Shown here: piece by piece, positions 1-5,115 of the stretch
How the letters are laid out: every line of letters starts with the position of its first letter
Position numbering within the stretch: position 1 is the first letter of the stretch
NCBI GenBank assembly: GCA_030043335.1
Contig: JASHXX010000004.1
Span: forward strand, 1 to 5,115
DNA: 5,115 bases
DNA from: Xanthobacteraceae bacterium
GTDB taxonomy: Bacteria > Pseudomonadota > Alphaproteobacteria > Rhizobiales > Xanthobacteraceae
Direction: 5' to 3'
The notes under the pieces: generated by a model
Seen by the model: only the letters and a program-made list of their open reading frames with translations
Databases searched by the model: none
What the model was told of the DNA's origin: nothing
Position numbers and translations under genes: made by a program

Positions 1-1
1 G

Positions 2-568
2 CCCAAGCGCCGGTCGAACGCCGAAACACGGGCCAGGGAGTACCTGACCAACGCCGAGGTCGGGAAGCTCATGAAGGCCGCCGGCTATAACCGCAACGGC
101 CATCGCGACGCCACCATGGTGCTTCTGGCCTACCGCCATGGCTTCCGCCCGGTCGAGCTGGTGGCGCTGCGCTGGGACGCCGTCGACTTCGGCCATAGGC
201 AAATCCGTGTGAGCCGAGCCAAGAACGGCTCGCCATCGGTTCATCCCTTGAGCGGCGTCGAGCTGCGGGCGCTGCGCCGCCTCAAACGCGAACAAGACCC
301 GCCATCGCCGTTCGTGTTCACGTCCGAGCGGGGCACGCCGTTTACGACCGCGGGCTCGCGCAAGATGGTTGCCCGCCTGGGCGTTGCAGCCAGCCTCGGC
401 TTTAAAACCCACCCGCACATGCTCCGGCACGCCTGCGGCTTTCAGCTCGCCAACCAGGGTACCGACACGCGGACCCTGCAAGCCTACCTCGGCCATCGCA
501 ATATCCAGCATACCGTGCGCTATACCGAACTGTCGCCCACGCGATTCAAGAACCTCTGGCGCGACTGA
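2..568 (+). CDS. FimB/FimE-like solo tyrosine recombinase, 5' end outside window
   Basis: This is a site-specific DNA recombinase that would cut and rejoin DNA through a covalent tyrosine link. The frame is open from base 2, so the first in-window ATG (71) is probably internal: the 23 codons before it include a REYLT segment typical of the start of the catalytic domain in this family. About 188 codons are visible, against roughly 200 in FimB/FimE, so only a few are missing. Counting from the ATG at 71, the full catalytic set is present: Arg26 in HGFRPVEL, Lys51 in AKNGS, His116 and Arg119 in HPHMLRH, His142 in LGHRN and Tyr151 in VRYTEL. There is no N-terminal core-binding domain, as in the Fim switch recombinases. 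It could be an invertase or a small integrase; the sequence does not show the target. The family call is strong, the substrate unknown. Confidence 0.9.
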   Translation, partial: PKRRSNAETRAREYLTNAEVGKLMKAAGYNRNGHRDATMVLLAYRHGFRPVELVALRWDAVDFGHRQIRVSRAKNGSPSVHPLSGVELRALRRLKREQDPPSPFVFTSERGTPFTTAGSRKMVARLGVAASLGFKTHPHMLRHACGFQLANQGTDTRTLQAYLGHRNIQHTVRYTELSPTRFKNLWRD

Positions 569-683
569 CCACTGGCCCCGGATTCGCGATCTGCGGATAA
601 GTGACCGCCGCGCGCATCTTCCTGGCGCATTAGCCTTTGTATCAGAGCGCCACGTTCGCTGTCCTCTGCTGGCGCGCTCATTT

Positions 684-732
684 CAAGCCTGCGACTCAGC
701 GCACATACCTAAGACCCACAGGCGCAGGCTTG
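684..732. repeat. Inverted repeat, 10-base arms, 29-base spacer
   Basis: The arms CAAGCCTGCG (684-693) and CGCAGGCTTG (723-732) are exact reverse complements. They lie 115 bases after the stop of the FimB-like recombinase. The spacer is too long for a simple terminator hairpin, and no T-run follows. It could be a protein-binding site, a recombinase core-site pair or a weak RNA stem. Only the symmetry is observed; the role is open. Confidence 0.55.
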
Positions 733-759
733 CCAGAATAATCTAGCTTCAAGTCCCAT

Positions 760-771
760 CCTCCTAGGAGG
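760..771. other. 12-base palindrome CCTCCTAGGAGG (Shine-Dalgarno plus its complement)
   Basis: The perfect palindrome contains AGGAGG, the strongest Shine-Dalgarno core, next to CCTCCT, its complement. An ATG follows at 773, only one base later and so too close for normal initiation. It opens a three-codon frame (Met-Ser-Ser) ending in TAG at 782-784. No longer gene uses this site. It may be a chance palindrome or the remains of a translation start. Confidence 0.4.
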
Positions 772-949
772 TATGTCGTCATAGGTCCGTCCGTGTCGGT
801 GTGTGAGCCACGGGCCCCCTAGAAATGGCGAGACGTGAAACGAAACAGATGCAGAACAAATCGAACAACGTTCTCAGTGCATTGCAGCTTCCACTAGAGG
901 TCTTGATTTTTCCGTCGGTAGTGGTCTCTTTTGGGAGGAAAGCTCTTGG

Positions 950-1044
950 CCGGAAATTCCCGGATTTTAAATCCGCGTTCGCGCGGATGCGTGCTGCGGT
1001 CTCGATCTCCCCAATGTTCCGCCGAGAGCTTGGGATCGAGACCG
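950..1044. repeat. Cluster of dyad symmetries upstream of the broken integrase
   Basis: Several symmetrical elements follow one another. CCGG boxes flank an AT-rich hexamer (950-963). CGGATTT (961-967) and AAATCCG (969-975) form a near-palindrome. ATCCGCG (971-977) and CGCGGAT (982-988) form a 7-base-pair stem around a TTCG loop. CGGTCTCGATC (997-1007) and GATCGAGACCG (1034-1044) are perfect 11-base arms with a 26-base spacer. The second and third elements share bases 971-975, so as RNA they would be alternatives. No T-run follows, so a factor-independent terminator is unlikely. The position, 25 bases before the ATG at 1069, suits an operator or recombinase-binding region, but this is inference. 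Confidence 0.5.
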
Positions 1045-1068
1045 TCGGCGCGCGTGTCTGTCTTGTAG

Positions 1069-2118
1069 ATGCGTCCGACTGCTGGTGCACAGTGCTTCGA
1101 CACGCTGCCGCTGTTTGCGACGGACGACATCATTGGGGCCGCACTCATCTGGTCGGTCATCAACCTGTGGCAGACCGACGCGACCAGCCCCTATCAGAAC
1201 ATCGAAGCCTCGAGTCGATCCCTATGACGCTTACGCCCGCATGATCGTGCAGACGGTCGGCGAGCGTCGCATCGATGCGGTCGATGGTCGTGATATCCGG
1301 CGCTGGCACGCGCGCGAACGCGGCGGCAAGCGGGCATCGCCGCCGGCCGCATGGCGATAATCGTGCTCAAAAATGCGCTGGGATTCGCCGCCACGTGTCG
1401 CAAAGCCGGTTGCGCCGAACTTAGAAACATCCTCAGTGATATTCGTTTCGAGGGGCCGCGACCACGCACGGAAGCGCCGACGGCTGCCGAGATCGTTGCT
1501 GCGAGGAGGACGGCGCACGAAATCGGGCACGGTCCCGCCGCGTTCGCCTACGCGCTGCAATTCGAAGATTCGATGAGGCAATGGGACGTGGTCGGCAAGT
1601 GGGTGCCGCTCGACGACAAGAAACCGTCGCTCATTCTCGATGGCATGTCGAAGTGGGTTGGCGCGATGTGGTCGCAGATCGATGAGCACATGATCCTGCG
1701 CTATACGGCGGCCAAAACCGCATTCACCTCGGGCGCAAAGGTGGTGCTCGATCTCAAAGAATACCCAATGGTCATGGAGGAACTGGCCAAGGTGCCGGAA
1801 GCGCAGCGTCGAGGTCCGCTGATCATCAACTCGCGCACGGGGTTGCCTTACCGTAGCTGGTACTTCGGCGACGTATGGCGAAAAGTGCGCAAGCTCACCG
1901 GCATCAGGCGCGAAGTCTGGAATCGCGACATGCGTGCAGGCGGCGTCACCGAAGGGCGCGAGGCGGCAGCACCGACCGATGATTTGGCCAAGACCGCAGG
2001 GCACGCCAACAAGCGGACGACCGCTCGGGTTTATGACCGCGACCGGCGGCCCGACGTGTCGCGCGCGTGCGGGTCGCTCATCGCGGAAAGAACACAGGCG
2101 AAACATGATGTGTCGTAG
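1069..2118 (+). pseudogene. Frameshifted tyrosine-type integrase
   Basis: One integrase sequence is spread over two frames, with two breaks. Frame 1 from ATG 1069 to the TGA at 1225-1227 encodes a start rich in LPLFATDD, then NLWQTDATSPYQNIEASSR. The protein continues in frame 2 from about 1214 with PYDAYARMIVQTVGERRIDA and RDIRRWH, then returns to frame 1 near 1331 with AGIAAGRMAIIVLKNALGF and runs to the TAG at 2116-2118. The last part holds the catalytic domain. Counting from Met 1351, likely active residues are Arg76 (MRQWDVVG), Lys122, Arg195 (NRDMRAGG), His218 (AGHANKRTT) and Tyr228 (ARVYDRD). The usual His three residues before Arg195 is Arg192. This type is common in rhizobial genomes as a phage or island integrase. 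The 255-codon C-terminal frame could still be translated, but it lacks the DNA-gripping N-terminal domain. Sequencing error is the main alternative to real decay. Confidence 0.8.
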
Positions 2119-2167
2119 GTGTGTCTCAATGGGTCGCGGTGATCAGCAAAAACAGTGGCTTAGCCCC

Positions 2168-2280
2168 GCTCCGCATTTACGGAGCGTTAACCTTGCATGA
2201 CGCTTACTTGCAGCGAGGCCGATGCGCGAGCATCGGGGTAGGGGGTCCGCTGCCGCCAGGCAGGGACGCGGCTGGCCGCG
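2168..2280 (+). promoter_or_regulatory. Structured leader with four possible hairpins
   Basis: Four stems follow one another before the ATG at 2284. GCTCCG (2168-2173) pairs with CGGAGC (2180-2185). CCGATGC (2219-2225) pairs with GCATCGG (2230-2236) around a GCGA loop of the GNRA type. GTCC plus CTGCC (2245-2248, 2250-2254) pair with GGCAG plus GGAC (2259-2267), with one bulged base and a GCCA loop. CGCGG (2267-2271) pairs with CCGCG (2276-2280) around CTGG, ending three bases before the start codon. The third and fourth share base 2267. No strong Shine-Dalgarno sequence is seen, so the last stem could affect initiation. This matches no riboswitch class I can name. GC-rich DNA forms stems easily, so conservation of the pairing is the key unknown. 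Confidence 0.35.
2176..2191 (+). promoter_or_regulatory. Possible CtrA box (TTTA-N7-TTAAC)
   Basis: Bases TTTA (2176-2179), seven bases, then TTAAC (2187-2191) match the CtrA consensus TTAA-N7-TTAAC with one mismatch. CtrA is the alphaproteobacterial cell-cycle response regulator. The site is about 93 bases upstream of the ATG at 2284, a reasonable distance for a promoter of the small-protein and lipoprotein unit. It overlaps a potential hairpin (2168-2185). It is a motif match only, and short AT motifs do arise by chance, though less often in GC-rich DNA. Confidence 0.35.
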
Positions 2281-2283
2281 GTC

Positions 2284-2484
2284 ATGGGCACTATCGTCAA
2301 GTTTCCCGACGAGGGACGCGTCGTTCGTTTCAACCGTGCCGACGCAGCGGACGAATCCGCGACCGTCATCATTCTTCCCGTCATCCGCATCGAGCGACAT
2401 GGCGATCCGGGCGCAGAAGATGCCGAACCCTATACGCCACCGCCGGCGGACAATGGCGGACGCCGCCGCGTCCGGCGTCGCTGA
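2284..2484 (+). CDS. Small conserved-type hypothetical protein (66 aa)
   Basis: It encodes a 66-residue protein beginning MGTIVKFPDEGRVVRF, with a hydrophobic beta-like segment ATVIILPVIRIER near residues 31-43 and a basic end (GGRRRVRRR). No signal peptide or membrane helix is seen, so it is probably cytoplasmic; the Arg-rich tail could bind nucleic acid or acidic lipid. The start is the first ATG of the frame after the leader, but its ribosome-binding site is weak. The stop lies 13 bases before the best start of the downstream lipoprotein gene, which suggests one transcript. The VKFP opening resembles small proteins I recall from Bradyrhizobium-like genomes, supporting a real gene. The function is unknown. 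A longer frame overlaps it in another phase and is judged not to start before 2498. Confidence 0.6.
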   Translation: MGTIVKFPDEGRVVRFNRADAADESATVIILPVIRIERHGDPGAEDAEPYTPPPADNGGRRRVRRR

Positions 2485-2497
2485 ACGCCTGGCGTCG

Positions 2498-3289
2498 ATG
2501 TCGCGTACCCGCTGCCCTCCCGCGAAAAAGTTTCTGTTCGTCACCGGCTTCGCTCTCCTGACATTGCCGGGATGCTCAAGCATCGGCGATTTTGGCCGGC
2601 TGCAGCCCGAGATCGTCAGCGACGATATCCACGCCTGGGTAGGCTGGGACGCCGCCGCGCGCGCCGGCGCGCCGATCTCGACCTACAATCTGACCGAAGA
2701 CGAGCAGGCACTGCGCGATCTCGCCTTTGCGGTGATCGAGCCGCCCTACGACCGGATCCGCTGGGATGCCGTGGTCTATGAATACGGCACCAAGCGCGGA
2801 TTCCGGCATGCGCTATGGACGCTCGACCGGACCGTCTATTACGGGCGTCTGCAGGCGGCCGGCTATCGCTCGAGCACGGGGCGCTACAACAAACTGACCG
2901 ACGATATCCGCAACGACACGTTGCGCACCGCCCAGTTCTTCGATTTCGCGCGCCGCGTTCTCGATCTCGACCGGCGGCGCGAGCTGAGCTTGCAGCATGT
3001 CGCCGAGCTCAGTCCGCCGGAGCGGCTCAATGCGCGCGCCCGCATCGGCGAAAACAATCTGATCATCGCCTGGGTGGAGCACTCGCTGGCGCTTCGTTGT
3101 GCTTCGTATCGCTTTGCGCTCGAGCATCTGGTGGTGGCGGAGCCGGAGCGGGTCGCGGCTGACGCCGATGTCGCGCTCACCGAGCTGCAGCAGCAGATCG
3201 CGGCGAACCAGCTGGTGCCGGTGCCGCCGCAGTTCAGCCCGGTGCCGGTGGCCGTCGCCGCACAAGGCGCGGTGGTCACCAAGGACTAG
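2498..3289 (+). CDS. Predicted outer-membrane lipoprotein of unknown function (263 aa)
   Basis: The frame is open from 2222, but the ATG at 2498 gives a normal signal peptide: basic start (MSRTRCPPAKK), hydrophobic core (FLFVTGFALLTL) and lipobox LPGC with the lipidated Cys at residue 26. Pro at position -2 of the lipobox is unusual. The mature protein starts Cys-Ser-Ser; without Asp at +2, outer-membrane sorting by the Lol system is expected. The mature region looks mainly helical and charged, with a Trp/Tyr-rich stretch around residues 45-130 (HAWVGWD, IRWDAVVYEYG, HALWTLDRTVYYGRL), a segment RTAQFFDFARRVLDLDRRREL, and a Pro/Val-rich tail. I recognise no catalytic motif or named domain. It probably shares a transcript with the 66-residue gene upstream. 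Its TAG stop is the first three bases of the palindromic repeat at 3287. Earlier ATGs (for example 2399) would put about 33 extra residues before the signal. Confidence 0.8.
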   Translation: MSRTRCPPAKKFLFVTGFALLTLPGCSSIGDFGRLQPEIVSDDIHAWVGWDAAARAGAPISTYNLTEDEQALRDLAFAVIEPPYDRIRWDAVVYEYGTKRGFRHALWTLDRTVYYGRLQAAGYRSSTGRYNKLTDDIRNDTLRTAQFFDFARRVLDLDRRRELSLQHVAELSPPERLNARARIGENNLIIAWVEHSLALRCASYRFALEHLVVAEPERVAADADVALTELQQQIAANQLVPVPPQFSPVPVAVAAQGAVVTKD

Positions 3290-3326
3290 AGCGCGATCGC
3301 TTCTCATTGAAGCGATCGCCGCTCTA
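3287..3326. repeat. Palindromic repeat, left unit (possible terminator)
   Basis: TAGAGCG (3287-3293) and the following CGATCGCTTC (3294-3303) pair with GAAGCGATCG (3309-3318) and CGCTCTA (3320-3326), leaving one unpaired base (C3319) and a five-base TCATT loop. The stem is about 17 base pairs. The sequence contains GCGATCGC twice. The stop codon of the lipoprotein gene is its first three bases. It lies between convergent genes and could stop transcription from both sides, although the T-run after it is weak. It is of a kind I recall as repeated in Bradyrhizobium-like genomes. Confidence 0.75.
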
Positions 3327-3338
3327 AATTCTTTGGTG

Positions 3339-3389
3339 GAGCATGATCTTTTCGGAAAACCGGCTCCCACTTTTCCGGATCATGCTCTA
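3339..3389. repeat. Palindromic REP-like repeat, right unit
   Basis: GAGCATGATC (3339-3348) pairs with GATCATGCTC (3378-3387). Inside, after a four-T bulge, CGGAAAA (3353-3359) pairs with TTTTCCG (3371-3377) around an 11-base loop. This GAGCATGATC...TTTTCCGGATCATGCTC element is, from memory, a highly repeated intergenic palindrome in Bradyrhizobium, Rhodopseudomonas and relatives. Its right end, CTA at 3387-3389, is the TAG stop of the minus-strand DUF1254 gene. It may help end transcription or protect the RNA end. Confidence 0.8.
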
Positions 3390-3947
3390 CGATTTCGGCT
3401 GCGGCTCGGCGTGGCATTGCGCCGCGGCGAGCACGCGGCGCGTCATCGCCATCAGCCCGGGCTCCGCCGCCAGCGCCCGCAACACAATGAGGCCGGTCTT
3501 GGTCGGCGACTCGATGATCAGGCGATCGGCCGAGGTGACGTCTTCCTCCTCGGGCATCTCCGCGTGTTGTTCGGCGGTCATCAGATCGAGCTCGATCGTA
3601 CGCCGCCCCGCGGCGCGGTCGTTGATCGCGTAATAGGCAACGCTGTTGCGGGTGTAGAACGTCACCGAGGTGTAGGACTGGCTCACCGGCGCGCTGAATT
3701 TGAGCGGCGCGGCAGAGATGTCGTAGCGGCATACCGCAACGGCGAAGGCGGGATCCATGAACGGGATCACCGAGCCTTGCGCGGTCGGCGCGGGGAGCGT
3801 TGCCATCGTATTGACCGGCGCGACCGGCGCGAGCCGCGCATAGGCGTCCTGTTTTGCCGCCTGCGGCATGGCCAGCACGGTCGACAGGTGCACGATGCCG
3901 CCGAGCACTAGGGCGGTGAGAATCCACAACACAGCGCGCAGGATCAT
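3387..3947 (-). CDS. Membrane-anchored DUF1254 protein (186 aa)
   Basis: The product starts MILRAVLWILTALVLGG, a single membrane helix over about residues 4-26, followed by a region expected to lie in the periplasm. It has the features I associate with DUF1254: DAYARLAPV near residue 39, PFMDPAFAVAVCRYDIS near 62-78, the aromatic run TFYTRNSVAYYAINDR, and an acidic MPEEEDVTSADR stretch before a helical C-terminus. DUF1254 has no established reaction. The frame is open further upstream (to 4034), but the Met at 3947 gives a proper membrane anchor and overlaps the upstream stop as ATGA, so translation is probably coupled to the DUF1214 gene. Most larger proteins carry DUF1254 and DUF1214 in one chain; here they are separate and in the opposite order. 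Its stop falls in the right palindromic repeat. Confidence 0.82.
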   Translation of the reverse strand: MILRAVLWILTALVLGGIVHLSTVLAMPQAAKQDAYARLAPVAPVNTMATLPAPTAQGSVIPFMDPAFAVAVCRYDISAAPLKFSAPVSQSYTSVTFYTRNSVAYYAINDRAAGRRTIELDLMTAEQHAEMPEEEDVTSADRLIIESPTKTGLIVLRALAAEPGLMAMTRRVLAAAQCHAEPQPKS

Positions 3948-4522
3948 GAGCAGCTCTTCTCCACGACCGCCGGCATTGGTCCTTCCTTGGTGGTGCGCGT
4001 CGCGACGCCGATCGGCGTGTCGTAGAGCCGCCACACCAGCACGAATTGCTCGATACCGCCGGTCGGCAGCCAGTTTCCGGGACGCGCGCGGGGCGCGATA
4101 TTGATCGTGAAGCGGCCGTCCGCCTCGCGCACAACCTCCGCGCTGGTGAAGCCGTGCCGGTCGGTCGCATTGGCGACCAGCCGGCCTTCGGGGTCATAAA
4201 GCGTGAGCGTCCAAAAGCGGGCCGCCGGGGAAAGCCCGCTGACAGTGAAGCTGCAGCGGCCGTCGAATGGCTTTCCAGCGTCGTCGCTGCGGGCATAAAA
4301 GGCGACGCCATCGCCGGTCCCCACCGGCAGCTCACCGGTCCGGGCGATGGTGGCGCGGGCATAGGGATCGATCTCGACCGATCCACTGCGCGGCCACGCG
4401 GTCCAGGCGCCGATGGTCAGCGCGCCGAAGGCGATGCCGCGGGTGAGCGTCAGCCAGGTCGCGCCGAGCCCGATCGCGGCTGCGAGCAGCAAGGTGAAGC
4501 AGGAACCGAGAAACAGGCGCAC
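3944..4522 (-). CDS. Membrane-anchored DUF1214 protein (192 aa, GTG start)
   Basis: The first codon is GTG at 4520-4522; no ATG lies between it and the upstream in-frame stop at 4559-4561. A GGA six bases before the GTG is a weak ribosome-binding site. Residues 4-26 (FLGSCFTLLLAAAIGLGATW) form a membrane helix or uncleaved signal. The rest matches the DUF1214 pattern: YARATIARTGELPVG near 54-68, the beta-rich FWTLTLYDPEGRLVAN near 103-118, GNWLPTG at 149-155 and VWRLYDTP at 163-170. The family is of unknown function and expected here to act in the periplasm. It lies 53 bases downstream of the penicillin-binding protein gene and overlaps the DUF1254 gene by ATGA, so co-transcription is likely. 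A link to the cell envelope is inferred only from this context. Confidence 0.83.
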   Translation of the reverse strand: MRLFLGSCFTLLLAAAIGLGATWLTLTRGIAFGALTIGAWTAWPRSGSVEIDPYARATIARTGELPVGTGDGVAFYARSDDAGKPFDGRCSFTVSGLSPAARFWTLTLYDPEGRLVANATDRHGFTSAEVVREADGRFTINIAPRARPGNWLPTGGIEQFVLVWRLYDTPIGVATRTTKEGPMPAVVEKSCS

Positions 4523-4575
4523 CTTCGATCCGATGCCAGAGAGAGATGATCTAACCGTTTAAGCTCCGGCCAGGC

Positions 4576-5115
4576 TCAATCGCCACGCGGCAGGTCGCCG
4601 GATCGCTGGTCGGTCGCCGCTGCGACCGCCTTGGCGGGGCCCTGCCGGCCGTCCAGTGCGCCGAGCGTCTTCCCCGGCGGCGGCTTGGCGGCGAGCGCGC
4701 GGCTCGCGTCATCGAGCAGCCGCTCGACCCGGACCAGGGCCTCCGTTCCCTTGCGGGTAAGCAGCACTTGCTGCGGCGCCGGGCCGCCGGAAAGCGTCGC
4801 CGCGGCGACCGTCGGGGCGTGCTCCGGAGGCGGCAGGCCGGCCAGCGGCCGCAGCTCAATGCCCTGATGCGCGTAGGCCATGATGTCGTGCCAGACCAGC
4901 GCTGGAATCGTGCCGCCGGTCATGCGCTTGGTCGGCGTGTAGTCGTCATTGCCCATCCACACCGCCCCGCAGAAATTGCCGGTGTAGCCGACGAACCAGG
5001 CGTCGCGCCAGCCGTTGGTGGTGCCGGTCTTGCCGGCGACCTTGACGCCGTCGAGCTGCGCTCGCTTGCCGGTGCCGTTTTCGACCACCGAGTTCATCAT
5101 CCCGATCATTTCCAG
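4576..5115 (-). CDS. Class A penicillin-binding protein (PBP1A type), C-terminal part
   Basis: This is the last 179 codons of a bifunctional peptidoglycan synthase; the frame is open to the window edge. The visible part is the end of the transpeptidase domain, which cross-links peptidoglycan peptides in the periplasm. The third active-site box, KTG, is at 5023-5031 within VAGKTGTTNGWRDAWFVGYT, followed by AVWMGNDD and a TGGTIPALVWHDIM segment, all typical of class A enzymes. The SxxK and SxN boxes, the glycosyltransferase domain and the membrane anchor lie outside the window. After about residue 90 the tail is Ala/Pro-rich and poorly ordered, as is common in this family. It appears to lead a minus-strand operon with the DUF1214 and DUF1254 genes. 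Which PBP1 paralogue it is cannot be decided from this fragment. Confidence 0.92.
   Translation of the reverse strand: MEMIGMMNSVVENGTGKRAQLDGVKVAGKTGTTNGWRDAWFVGYTGNFCGAVWMGNDDYTPTKRMTGGTIPALVWHDIMAYAHQGIELRPLAGLPPPEHAPTVAAATLSGGPAPQQVLLTRKGTEALVRVERLLDDASRALAAKPPPGKTLGALDGRQGPAKAVAAATDQRSGDLPRGD

Larger units (their letters stand above)
569..1068. other. Gene-free stretch between two recombinase genes
   Basis: About 500 bases lie between the FimB-like gene and the broken integrase. Open frames exist on both strands (for example 825-1244 plus and 779-1090 minus), but their translations show no recognisable family and no good ribosome-binding site, and they overlap each other. No tRNA-like fold was seen. 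What stands out is symmetry: an inverted repeat at 684-732, a palindrome at 760-771 and a cluster of dyads at 950-1044, listed separately. It may be worn element DNA or a control and recombination region. Confidence 0.6.

Noticed and set aside
569..1068. Possible tRNA gene as integration target
   Set aside because: No cloverleaf or TTCGAATC-type T-arm with matching acceptor stem was found by eye.
779..1090. Open frame of 103 codons on the minus strand
   Set aside because: Composition looks like random translation, no start signal, overlaps competing frames on both strands.
573..1140. GGCCCC at 574-579 and GGGGCC at 1135-1140, reminiscent of the Fim inverted repeat TTGGGGCCA
   Set aside because: Only six bases are shared, which is expected by chance at this GC content; the flanks do not match.
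825..1244. Open frame of 139 codons on the plus strand
   Set aside because: No recognisable family and no good ribosome-binding site; it runs over the dyad cluster and the first part of the integrase remnant in another frame.
1231..2106. Long minus-strand open frame (291 codons)
   Set aside because: It is antisense to the integrase catalytic domain, whose family motifs are clear on the plus strand; long antisense frames are common in GC-rich DNA.
3099..3911. Plus-strand open frame (270 codons) across the repeat
   Set aside because: It runs through the lipoprotein end, the palindromic repeat and the antisense of the DUF1254 gene; the product is low-complexity Arg/Ser.
3304..4386. Long minus-strand open frame (360 codons)
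   Set aside because: It overlaps the DUF1214 and DUF1254 genes in another frame and has an Arg/Ala-rich composition typical of a shadow frame.

Overview
The window looks like chromosomal DNA of a GC-rich alphaproteobacterium, most likely Bradyrhizobium or a close relative such as Rhodopseudomonas. Three things suggest this: the base composition, a composite palindromic repeat at 3287-3389 of a type I recall as common in Bradyrhizobium-like genomes, and a set of proteins (small VKFP-type protein, lipoprotein, split DUF1214/DUF1254 pair, class A penicillin-binding protein) that read like core genes of that group. The assignment is from memory, without a database search.

Left part (1-2118), mobile or decaying DNA. 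It opens with nearly all of a short FimB/FimE-like tyrosine recombinase, complete in its catalytic residues, whose start lies just outside the window. About 500 bases without a convincing gene follow (569-1068). These hold an inverted repeat (684-732), a 12-base palindrome made of a Shine-Dalgarno sequence and its complement (760-771), and a dense cluster of dyads (950-1044). Next comes a second, unrelated tyrosine integrase (1069-2118). It is broken by two frameshifts, and its first codons may derive from a different small gene. The region looks like the worn edge of an integrated element.

Middle (2119-3289). A 165-base leader carries a near-consensus CtrA-type box and four possible hairpins. 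It precedes a 66-residue small protein and, 13 bases later, a 263-residue predicted lipoprotein. The two probably form one transcription unit.

Right part (3287-5115). The 103-base interval 3287-3389 between the convergent genes is made of two adjacent palindromes and a short linker. The palindromes' TAGAGC ends supply the stop codons of both flanking genes. On the minus strand, reading leftward, come the C-terminal part of a class A penicillin-binding protein (transpeptidase KTG box visible), a membrane-anchored DUF1214 protein and a membrane-anchored DUF1254 protein. The last two overlap by ATGA. The three plausibly form a cell-envelope operon.

No tRNA, rRNA, CRISPR array or complete transposon was seen. 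I do not see a clear new biological system. The least explained parts are the dyad-rich stretch beside the two recombinases and the structured leader at 2168-2280.
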